Shown piece after piece: positions 1 through 8,880 of a stretch of 16,024 nt of DNA; positions within the stretch are counted from its first letter, which is position 1; each line of letters begins with the position of its first letter. The position numbers were made by a program, and so were the translations under genes. The stretch is from assembly GCA_025201705.1 (NCBI GenBank), contig MU617319.1, positions 1-16,024 on the forward strand. The letters run 5' to 3'. This DNA comes from Dissophora ornata (Eukaryota > Mortierellomycota > Mortierellomycetes > Mortierellales > Mortierellaceae). The notes under the pieces were generated by a model that saw nothing but the letters and a program-made list of their open reading frames with translations, had not been told where the DNA came from and did no database searches.

Positions 1-1307
1 CCCGGATTGTTTGTAATTGTGCACCCAGCAGGCCCTCATTAGTCGTCGCATCGAAGAAGCACTGTTGGTTTCCACGAGTGAAATGCTACCGAAGTCCTTC
101 GATTTCTTGTTTGCGTTCATTCGCGCTGCATACGAGTCCAGGACCTTGTTGAGATATGATCGCGGGTTGGGCACAGTTGCCAGTGTCATCGCGGGGTTGT
201 GAGGATCCGCGCACTGCTACTGATGGAGGTTGACAAGAGCTTTGATGTGCATATCGATGGTCGAGATGGAAGGAGGTCCCGAGGTTTCAATGTATCCTGG
301 TCTTTTTTTCTTGACCTTGGTTCATATTTGGAGCCGATAGATACCAAACTCTGGATCTTCCTCCTCTGCCGTGAGCTCCACCAGATAGCGAGTTGCAGCA
401 TTGACGGAGACGTTCTTGTTAGGGTATTGAAGCCGATCGCAAAAGGCCTACAGGAGGCGGCTGTATTCAGCATCCGGTAAATTCAGGAACAGCAAAGAAA
501 CAGGACAATAGTAGAGTAGCATTTACCACCCAATAACGCTCGTAGCGCATGTATTGATCGGTAGCGCTCTTAGACTGGAGTTTACTCCGTGCCTGTCCTG
601 CTCGCTCGAGGGCCGATAGTTCTGCCTGCATGTTGGTGAAATCGAAGGTTTGTCGTTCATTCAATTGCGCCTTGTATTGGGCCAACAATGGAAAATTTTC
701 GCGACGCGGTAGTGAAGATTGAACTGATGTCTGGATCGGAGGAGGGGAGCTTGATGGAAGAGGAATAGCTGGTGGTTGTTGAGTAATTTTCCTTCTGCGA
801 GGGGGCCTCGGGCCCAACTTGGGTGCCTTGCGCTTCCGTGAAGATTGACGACGTGTGTTTATCAACGGTTCGCTGTCCTCATCCTCACGATCGGCGTCCC
901 TGAGCCCTGGAGACGGCTCTTCATTGTCGTCTTTGTCGAAACCAGTTACACATTCGAAGGGAAGATAGGTTGTGGAGGAGTAAACGCGTGAACAAAGAGG
1001 AGTGAACTATAGAACTAGCGCGCGATTGCAATAGGAAGCAACCATCATACCCTCGCAGTTGCACCTCGGCTTTATCCGTTTTCAGATATATAGCGAGCAA
1101 CGTTGGTGTAGATCGGTTGGAAGGGTTGACGGCGTATGTTTGCCATAATAGAGAACGGTGATGGTGGAGGTGTAGTGGTGTAGTTGAACGATGGGGAGAG
1201 GAATGGAGGAAGAAGAAAAAAGGTGCATGCATCACAATGAGCATGGACATGTCACCAGGGCATACCGTGCCTGAGGATTGTATTTTACGCCCACGCCCCG
1301 AGTCCAT
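1..1307 (-). CDS. Ndc10/GCR1_C-like (Crypton-type recombinase-derived) protein, partial; possible pseudogene
   Basis: Read on the minus strand, my model has exons 1307-1266 (tentative start, donor GTATGC), 1006-527, 447-345 and 296 down to the window edge, so the 3' end is missing. Introns 526-448 (GTAAAT..TAG) and 344-297 (GTATCT..CAG) join three fragments into one protein. The N-terminal part is acidic then basic, with RRQSSRKRKAPK as a probable nuclear signal. It is followed by YMRYERYWVAFCDRL, then SVNAATRYLVEL, then STIDMHIKALVNL, then NPRSYLNKVLDSYAARMN. This order of a Y..Y...W..FC helix, a TxYL helix, an S.I..h..ALV.L helix and NPR fits the DNA-binding core region of fungal Ndc10_II/GCR1_C proteins, many derived from Crypton tyrosine recombinases. 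The family call is from memory of the pattern. An in-frame TAG at 219-217 interrupts the model just after the ALV.L helix, so the gene may be decayed. The 5' exon is the least certain part. Confidence 0.45.
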
Positions 1308-1681
1308 TATTCATCTTTTTCCTTGCGTCTGGCCTATTCTAAAAACAATGAATCAATGTATGCCGCTTGATCTATGAAATTTCTTAATGACAATGCACAA
1401 TAAATGATATCCTCCGAGTATATTCCAACAAGTACAACATCTATAGCACAGCGGCGTTCGTTTCCAGGGAATGCATCAATGTATCCCGGTCGAAATGGCC
1501 ATTGGTCTTGGCATCGGCAAACCATGGCAGGATTCGAACAAACGTTTGCAGATTTTATTAATCAGGCTTGGATTGTCGATTTTTGTGCTCATGTTTAAAT
1601 ATCACCACACTTCTTATAAGTAGACCGGATCATCACTTCAGATGGTTCTCATAATTCCCACAACACTAACATACATAAATA
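1308..1681 (+). promoter_or_regulatory. Intergenic region with promoter of the first MFS gene (TATAAG at 1615-1620)
   Basis: This divergent intergenic stretch lies between the minus-strand recombinase-like gene and the first transporter. A TATAAG element at 1615-1620 lies 67 nt before the ATG at 1682. The second transporter has the same hexamer 74 nt before its own ATG. I see no credible coding region here; the short open frames lack family-like sequence. Confidence 0.5.
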
Positions 1682-3865
1682 ATGGCACAGAGGCGCGTAG
1701 GCCAAGCTGACGTCCTGGAAGCAGAGCCACTCCTTTCCGACGACAGAGTAGAAACCTGCAGTGACGACCATGTAGAATCCAGCGATCTTGAATTCGAAAC
1801 CACGCTTCCCTCAACACAAGCACCAAACGACGAAGAGGCAGAGTCGGCTTGGCTTGCAGAACTGCAGAACTGGCCATGGTATCGTCGGCCAAGCATCTTT
1901 TGGATGATGCCATTCATGGTTGTCTTTGGTATTGTCATGGGTATCATTGGTAGTCCTATGGAACAGTTGAACATCCAGATCATTTGCAAAGACTATCTCT
2001 CTCGCGAACACGATCCATTGGGAAAGCCTCCTGCTTCTTACTATTCAGGAAACGCCAGTTCTATGGCGCCAGACGATCGATGCAGGAGTCCTGAGGTGTT
2101 GGCATTCGTTGCTCTTGTGCAGGGTCGTTATTATGCTATCTCAGGATTTCTTGGTGCGTAAGTCTCCCTCGATATGCGCAGCCCCTGTTTACATCCAAAT
2201 ATGCAGTCGCTTACCATTCTCACTGATCATTACTCACGACAGCCCTACTCACACTCGCAAAGTGGACATCTTTGAGTGATTTGTTTGGTCGCAAAGTCCT
2301 GCTTCGGCTCGAGGTAGTCACCATTTCCTTATCTCAATTGCTTATGTGGTTTGCTGCAAGCTCCAGCAACCCATTTGGGTATCGCCTGCTTTATGCGAAT
2401 GCTGTACTGTTGGGGTTCTTTGCCCAGGGGACACTCATCAGCCCTGCTATTTTCTCCTATGTCGGTAAGTGGCCAATCCGTATTCATAGCAAGAGGTCAT
2501 GTCATGTCTACGTCTGAAACGCCTTCTCAAGACTGAGGTAAACCTCGCTTTTTTCCTTTTTTTGAAGCCGATTGCACATCGACCCAGGAGAGAAGTATTA
2601 TGATGGGCTACACCGGTATGACTTTCGCCTTAGGACGCATCATCGGTCCATCGTTAGGTGGTTATATCGTCAAGTCTACTGGTGATCTCACCTCTGTGAT
2701 CAAAATCGGTCTCATCGGCTTTGCTTTACTCTTCGTGTCCTTGCTTGTGATACCCGAGTCTCTTCGAAAGCACGGTGCCTTTAAAATGTCCGAGGCTGCA
2801 ACGAGCGACATGCCAATGAACCCCGGCCCCCCCAAGAGAGGTTCATTTTTTGTAGTGGCCTGGGAATCCTTGAAGCGGGGTCTTTTGGCCATTGTAGACC
2901 CGCTTCTGCTTTTCGTGCCTGGAAGTGTCCCTACTTCGCCGAAGCTACCCTCGAGATACACGCTCGCACTGCTGCTGGTAGCCTCGCATTTAGTGGGAAT
3001 GGCTCTCTGTGGTAAATTCTAGTTAATACATGCTGCTTATCATTGTTGCCAGCCATGAAAGCTTGCTCTGACACCCATTGATTTCATGTCTCTAATCTCA
3101 TTAGGCATCATGGCGCTCTTCATACCGATGACCAACCTGGTATTCAAGTGGACTTCTTACGAAGACGGTTATTACTACTCATTCGCGGCAGCTTGTTCCT
3201 TCATCACCTTTCTCGCTATCTTCCCGCTTCTTCAATTCCTTTACAAACGGTATATCAACAGATCCGGCCAGATCGCGTTTCTCAGCGACTTTGAACTCGA
3301 TTCCGAGAGGAATGAGACCCTCCTCGGAGAACTTGATTCGGAGGAACGACAGTCGACGCCAGATTCTGCCTCTACAGATAATGCAATAGAATCCTTAAAA
3401 ATGGACACGTCGTTCTTACTCAGCGGCACGATGTTCTTCGTTGTCTCCTTCCTCGTCGTGCCGCTGTTCATGTCCGTCCCAGTGCTCTATGTTGGTAAGA
3501 CTATGGCTCGTGTATTATGTGTACGAGCATGGTGTAACGAGAGTCCGATAGAACTAATTTTTTTTCCCCCCCGCGAAACAGCTGAGGCATTGAGTCAAAT
3601 TGCAATGATATCCTTTACAGCAAATATGTCGATGTTGACGACAATAGTTCCGTCACACCAGACGGGCAAAGCGCTGGGTGCGTTGAGCGTCTCAAGCTCG
3701 ATTGCGAACACGGTTGCGAATTTGCTTTACGGAGGGATCTTTGCGCACACATCTGCGACAGTGCCATGGTTTTATTACTACGTCTCCGTGGGTCTCACTC
3801 TGGTTGGATGTCTAATCCAGTCTGTAGTATGGTTCTCGTACCACACCAGGCGAAATAGAGTGTAA
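1682..3865 (+). CDS. MFS transporter, paralog 1 (603 aa, five exons)
   Basis: Exons are 1682-2153, 2243-2464, 2568-3011, 3105-3494 and 3582-3865, giving 1812 nt in frame. Donors are GTGCGT, GTAAGT, GTAAAT and GTAAGA, and all introns are phase 1. The protein has a hydrophilic N-terminus with EAEPLL (an ExxxLL sorting-type motif). It then has a first membrane segment after PWYRRPSIFW, a Cys- and NAS-containing loop, MFS motif A (SDLFGRK, residues 169-175), a GPSLGG segment near residue 258 resembling motif C, an acidic central loop, and further hydrophobic segments ending in a short basic tail. The layout recalls TetA/SLC46-like facilitators that move small solutes, often with protons. The substrate cannot be told from sequence. 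The next gene is a clear tandem paralog, which supports the exon joins. The ExxxLL motif suggests a vacuolar or endosomal membrane; this is inference. The last intron is 87 nt and has no in-frame stop. Confidence 0.85.
2154..2242 (+). other. Intron 1 of MFS paralog 1
   Basis: The donor is GTGCGT and the acceptor GACAG. The more obvious GTAAGT four bases downstream would break the frame. The GTGCGT choice restores a continuous GFLALLTLAKW membrane segment and matches the intron position in the paralog. Confidence 0.75.
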
Positions 3866-4314
3866 AAGAGTTAATAAAAGATGCTGTTCCTGGGACGCGT
3901 ATGATTCGGCAAGTGTTCCAATCTCTTCCATTTTACGATGAACTGCCAAGAAATTTGTCGAGGAAATTATTACGTTTCTTCCGATCGCTAGTCCATGCTG
4001 CACTCCACTTTTGTGCGCTTTGAGACTTGGCAGTGTTTGAGCTTCTTTCATGGTTTCCATATTTGGGTGCATCGCCTCAAAAGCGGGAGCGCAATTGTAA
4101 AGTTCCTGCCTGGAAAAGGACAACATGCTGTTTGTCAGCGGCGAAAGAAAGGTTCATGAGATGATGTCCTCTGTCGTACAAACAGGTTAGTTGCTACTTG
4201 AGAAACAACAATAGACAGGCTCCCAAATGTTGCTACAGCATATAAGCAGACGCCCCTCCCCAGCCTTTTATTGTTCATACACTCTCTGTCGCTCTCGCCT
4301 CCTTTTTTTGTAAC
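3866..4314 (+). promoter_or_regulatory. Intergenic region with promoter of the second MFS gene (TATAAG at 4241-4246)
   Basis: The 449-bp spacer between the tandem transporters holds a TATAAG element 74 nt before the ATG at 4315, followed by a pyrimidine-rich leader. On the minus strand, an open frame from 4126 to 3812 runs into the 3' coding end of the first transporter. I do not call it a gene but list it under findings. Confidence 0.5.
3873..3878 (+). terminator. Polyadenylation signal AATAAA after MFS paralog 1
   Basis: A perfect AATAAA begins 8 nt after the TAA stop. That is close to the stop but compatible with short fungal 3' ends. Confidence 0.4.
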
Positions 4315-6665
4315 ATGACGACAAATTCAACAACGCCTTCTGAGAGGCGGCCTCTGCTGGCGAAGACTCGGACTACAGCTTCCGTGGATATCGAGGCTCC
4401 GGAGCAAGGCCATAGAGAGGACACCCAAAAGACGCCGTTAGACGAGGCAAGCCGTCTGGCGGCTTTACAGGCCATGCCCTGGTACCGGAGGCCGAGCATA
4501 GCCTGGTTTTTGCCGCTTGTCTTTTTGCTGGCGATCTCTCTGGGAATGAGTCAGGCATCAGAGGAGCAGCTTATTATCAAGATTGTGTGCAAGGGGCACC
4601 TCAAAGACAGTGGCGTGCCACTTCTGCTTCAACAGCAAACCTCTTATGACGACGACCCATGTCACACTGCCGCTGTGCAGGCTGCCGCGGCCCTTGTAAT
4701 GAGTCGAATCCGTTCCCTCAAATATGTCATTGGTAAAAAATAATAATAATAAGCAGCGCCTTGAACATGGAAGGAGCCCAATGAGGGGGGGGTGCTATTT
4801 GCTACCTCATTTTCGAACCTCAATCGCTTATACCGGAGCTTTTACTTTTTGTTCGACCTGTCTAATAGCCATCTTCACCATTGGATTCTTCACTTCACTC
4901 TCGGATCGATATGGGCGCAAATACTTGATGCATATAACGTTGACCCCAATGATGCTCTCACAGGCGCTAATTGTTTACATGGCCCGCCCTTCAAGCACAC
5001 TCGGAGTCGGCTTTCTGTACGCTGATGCGGTTTTAATAGGATTGGTAGGAGCTGGAACGCTTCTGGAGCCATCGATGAACGCCTACATTGGTAAGGAGCA
5101 CAACACACACTCTTACTTTCCACAGAGTTCATTGAACAAGACAAGAACGCTAGTAATCTATCAGTCTCTGACAAAAAAACTGCCCCGTCCAAAAAAAAAA
5201 TCTCGCAGCCGACTGCACGCCACGCGAAGGAAGAAGTATGGCGATCGGATTCGTTTTGGTTTCTTTTGCTGTTGGGCTGATCGTGGGACCTATCCTGGCA
5301 GGAATTCTGACGAAGCTGACGGGCGATATCTCCTCTGCGGTGATCATTGCGATCATCGTTCAGTGCGTCCTGATCGTCTACGTCATAGTGCTTCCAGAAT
5401 CTCTGCCTAAGGACGTTCAGCAAAATGCAAAGTCAACAGACCATGAGGGGCCAGTTGCAGTAGGCTCTACCAAGGTGGAGAAGACGTCGATCCTGGTCAA
5501 GATGAAGAATGGGATGCTGGCAGTGTTGGATCCTTTGCTGCTGTTTCTTCCAGGACGACTTGAGACATCTGAGGATGTCAATGTGGCGCCTTCCCAATAT
5601 ACCCTGTTGGTGTTGGTGGGTTCCTATGCAGCTATGCAATTTGCATCGAGCGGCGCCACTACCATTATCATCCCATATACCGTAAGTCGCCAATCGCGGG
5701 ATACTTGCACCCTGTTACTCATTTCCTTCATGTCCATCTAACCCTGGGATCATGTCGTGGCTAGAATCTCGTCTTCCATTGGACAGCTATTGTAAGTAAC
5801 ATTTCCAAGACTCGGCTTTCGACCCATCATACCACGACTACCTCTTGGATATTGACCAACCCTATTGTCCCGTTACTTGAAACTTTTAATTTTACAGGAG
5901 GATGACTTCTATTATTCTTTATCCGGAGCAGCGTCATTCATTGTCTATGTCGCCATCTTCCCAGGTCTTCAAAAGCTCTATAAGATCGTAGTGGAGAAGA
6001 AGAGCGCCAAGGAGGCCGCCGTTTCTGTAGTTCGTAACCCATCTCTACTCGCAGAGAGCTCCGAAATCGGTCAGCTCTCTGATGTGGGCATCAGCAACGC
6101 AGAATCCCAGACGATCGAAGAAGCGCTTCATTCATCAGGCACGGATGCTGCAACGAGAAACAAAACTGTCTGGAACGACCTGACCTTCTTCATGTTTGGC
6201 GGCATCTTGTACATCGCGGGTTATCTCATTGTGGGGATCCTCGAGACCGAGGCCTCTTTCCTCATTGGTAAGTTTGAGGGCTATACAAACACCAACGCCA
6301 ATGTACCTTAACTGTGGCCCTATCTATGCCGAGATTAACAAGCTTTGTTTTTCTTCTGCATGAACAATTCTACTTTGAAAGAGGTCTGCATTCGAGGATT
6401 GGCATCAGTGAGTCTCCCTTCGTTTATGTCCCTCATCACATCTTATTTCCCGGTCCATCAGACTGGCAAGGCTCTTGGAGGCCTCTGCGTGCTGAACACG
6501 ATCGTCATGACAGTTTCTTCGCTGATCTACGGCTGGGCCTTCTCGAAGACCTCGGGGACAATGCCTTCAGCAGTATTCCTGATCTCTGGCGCCTTTGCAT
6601 CGATATCTGTCCTCGCCGGCCTCAGCGTGTGGAATACCTACAAGCGGGAAGAAGCACGAAAGTAG
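4315..6665 (+). CDS. MFS transporter, paralog 2 (607 aa, six exons)
   Basis: Exons are 4315-4732, 4839-5090, 5209-5681, 5765-5791, 5898-6267 and 6382-6665, giving 1824 nt in frame. The final exon is 284 nt, exactly as in the upstream paralog. Shared landmarks are an N-terminal ERRPLL (ExxxLL), PWYRRPSIAW before the first membrane segment, a CK..L loop with a second Cys, SDRYGRK (residues 161-167, motif A), an ADCT.REGRSM segment after intron 2, a GPILAG segment near residue 250, NLVFHWT.IED, and FPVHQTGKALGGL. Exon 4 is only 27 nt and encodes NLVFHWTAI, which aligns without gap to NLVFKWTSY in the paralog. The first intron has a weak donor (GTAAAA) and a GAG acceptor; it is supported by frame and paralog alignment. 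Transport substrate is unknown. The family is MFS with high confidence; a TetA/SLC46-like subfamily is inference. Confidence 0.85.
5765..5791 (+). other. 27-nt microexon of MFS paralog 2
   Basis: The microexon is flanked by ..GCTAG on the left and GTAAGT on the right, and both flanking introns are phase 0. It encodes nine residues, NLVFHWTAI, needed to complete a membrane segment that is uninterrupted in the upstream paralog. Confidence 0.8.
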
Positions 6666-6946
6666 AATGAAAAAGTAGTAGCTAGGTAGACCTTGTAAAT
6701 TAGACTTAAATGGCGCTCATGTATTTTGGTGGCAACCCGCGTCTTTTTTTTTTGTTGATCGGAACGCATTTTCACCAATTAAAAACGCAGCCCAGCGTCA
6801 ATACTGGCGCGTCCCGATATATTTTTTTTATTCCTTTTTTTTTTCTTTTTCTCACCCACTTCATTATTCTCGTTTGCTCATCGACAACTGCATTCACCAA
6901 TCACAAGATCCCGCAATCGAAGAAATATACAAGGTTTTTTTTTCTG
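6666..6946 (+). promoter_or_regulatory. Promoter/leader of the SAP-domain gene
   Basis: The spacer is T-rich, with several runs of 8-11 T and a TATATT-like element near 6817-6822. It lies between the TAG of the second transporter and the chosen ATG at 6947. No coding region is supported here. The exact transcription start is unknown. Confidence 0.35.
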
Positions 6947-8464
6947 ATGACGAAGGACGATACTCATATTCAGATTGCAGGCTTGGGCAGACTTCAGCTG
7001 CAGTCGCTCTGCGTCAAGGCTGGACTCGATTCCACGGCCGATGTAATGTGCACGCGTCGCATTGACTCATGTTTTGTTTTGCAATTATCATTAAAGGTCG
7101 AGTCATTCTCACGTTCTCGATTTGATTTCACGATTATGTATAGAATGGCGAGTTGAGGAAGATTCTTCAGGAACATTATAATCAACATGGAGGACTGAGT
7201 AGTGAACGCGGCGCCACCAACGCGGCTTCAGCGGAAAATGCAGCCGAGCTTGAGACTGTGGTCAAGACAGAGGATATTACACAGGACATCCATGGCACCA
7301 CGGACACGGCTACAGAGATCAAAGTTGAGGTCAAGCAGGAAGACAATCACGGCGCGACGGATGTGTCCATGGAGGATACTGTCGCATCAGAGGTCAAAGA
7401 AGCAGTCGTAGTGGCGACTTCCGCAGAAGACACCCGTATCAAAGAGGAGGCGAAGGACGAATCCCTAACACTCCCAGGACCTGAAAACACAGCTACAGTC
7501 AAATCAGAGCCGGATGATTACAGCACAGTGCTGCCAATTGCACAGCGAAAGAAGTTCTGGGAGTCAAAGACGACATCAGCACGCTCTACTGTCAGGGCAG
7601 CGCAGTCATCAAGCCAGCAGACAACGCCCTCTAGTGCCACAAGGTAACACATAACGTTACTCTGCTAGGCTCACGGGTCATCCTTAATACTTCAGAAGTG
7701 GTGTTGATACGGTCCGCCTCGCTGTTATCATTAGTAGCTCTTCCACTGCCAGACCAGTACAAAAGAGGGTCAGGACAATCGATGACACGGGAATCGATGT
7801 CAATGATGATGCCGATATCAATGTCAAGGAAGAAGAAGGCGGAGACGATATCGAAAGCTCTCTTCCTACTCCAGGAACTGTGCGTAACCTGATCGGAAGG
7901 TTTGCAGGATCAGCGATCAGTCCACCTGGAACACCGGCCATCAAGAAGAGAAAGATGGATGCAGTCAAAACCTCTCCAGCACCGGCTGCTACACCAACGA
8001 TCCCGCGGCACAAAAAGATTATCAAGATCCCTGTAACAGCAACTGTAGCAAATAATAAGAGCAGCCCAGCCCCAGGAAGGAGTAACGCTAGCCGTGCAGG
8101 ATCAGCTTCAAGCACTACCACAACAAGGCCTGTCGCTGGAGTAAAACGAAAGGCTGTATCGGAATCGGCGCCTTCACATTCAACGAGTCAGTCATCGTCA
8201 TCAGCACCAGGGCCATCTTCATCATCAACAGCAGCAGTAGCCAAGAAGCCAGTGTCTGCAGAGACGATCAATCGGCTTGCAACGCCCAAGAAAATCAGAG
8301 CTGCGTCTTCTGTAACTTCCAATGCAACACCAATGGCACCACCTTCCTCCACAGCTACGTCGTTGTCATCATCATCAAGCGCACTAACCACTACTCGACC
8401 TCGTGGTCCTGTTCTGTCGACGGCTTCGCGTGCAGCGCAGCGTCGGACCCGTGAAAGAAAGTAA
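6947..8464 (+). CDS. SAP-domain nuclear protein, Ser-rich (454 aa, three exons)
   Basis: Exons are 6947-7042, 7144-7643 and 7696-8464, giving 1365 nt in frame. Donors are GTAATG and GTAACA. Joining exons 1 and 2 creates LGRLQLQSLCVKAGLDSTAD followed by NGELRKILQEHY. This is a SAP-type helix-extended-helix DNA-binding motif at residues about 11-46. An acidic, Glu- and Val-rich segment follows, with six psi-K-x-E SUMO consensus sites (K73, K92, K96, K132, K152, K243). A Ser/Thr/Pro-rich half then contains KKRK near SPPGTP, ATPKKIR (a CDK-type TPxK site) and a basic C-terminus RRTRERK. SAP proteins bind AT-rich or scaffold-attached DNA in chromatin, repair or SUMO pathways. Which of these applies is not known. 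An N-terminal SAP plus a basic Ser-rich tail is also seen in NuSAP-like proteins, but I see no decisive match. ATG 6947 is the first in-frame Met giving an intact SAP motif without low-complexity sequence. Confidence 0.75.
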
Positions 8465-8880
8465 ACCTGATATACGCGTAAATTACGAGAAAGCTTTATA
8501 TTTCCCATATCATCTTCACCAAGAGCGCAATAAAAGGTAGCAGTTTTGCACGCATGCTCATAAAGCCAAGCATATAAACTCCATGTAAAATTGGTGGCGT
8601 GTAATTAACCTCATTCACCAAAGCAACACTGCCTTCGATAGGAGCCCATCCCTAGTTTATGTTGGCTTTGAATCCGAACGCGCAGCTCGCCGCAGGTCTT
8701 GTGCGTTTAGGAATGAGTGAGGGAGTTGGAAAAGGCGCCTCGTTCATAGACGAGGTCTAGTCGAGCCATCCATCATACATGTTCACCATGCGAAATACAG
8801 GTCACGTTTCTTGCTGAAAAAACAACCCATTTTTGCGAGATGGCATTCCACATTCCTTTCTAACGACAATCCACCCACCA
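8465..8880 (+). promoter_or_regulatory. Intergenic region: SAP gene 3' end and promoter of the ZCCHC17-like gene
   Basis: The region holds an AATAAA at 8529-8534, 65 nt after the SAP gene stop and a plausible polyadenylation signal. A TATAAA at 8573-8578 lies about 300 nt upstream of the next ATG. A seven-codon upstream ORF at 8840-8863 (ATG to TAA) lies just before the start codon at 8881. No other coding signal is visible. Confidence 0.4.
8529..8534 (+). terminator. Polyadenylation signal AATAAA after the SAP gene
   Basis: A perfect hexamer located 65 nt downstream of the SAP gene stop codon, in a gene-free stretch. Confidence 0.45.

Noticed and set aside
1520..1600. A tRNA-like B-box (minus-strand TTCGAATCC near 1530-1540)
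   Set aside because: No matching acceptor stem, A-box or anticodon arm could be built around it, so it is not called as a tRNA.
4890..5423. Long minus-strand open frame (177 codons) opposite the second transporter
   Set aside because: It lies antisense to well-supported transporter exons and crosses their intron. Its sequence looks like a shadow, with no family signal.
7684..8121. Minus-strand open frame opposite the SAP gene's third exon
   Set aside because: It is a hydrophobic Leu/Ala/Ile-rich mirror of Ser- and Lys-rich codons, and the plus strand explains the sequence.
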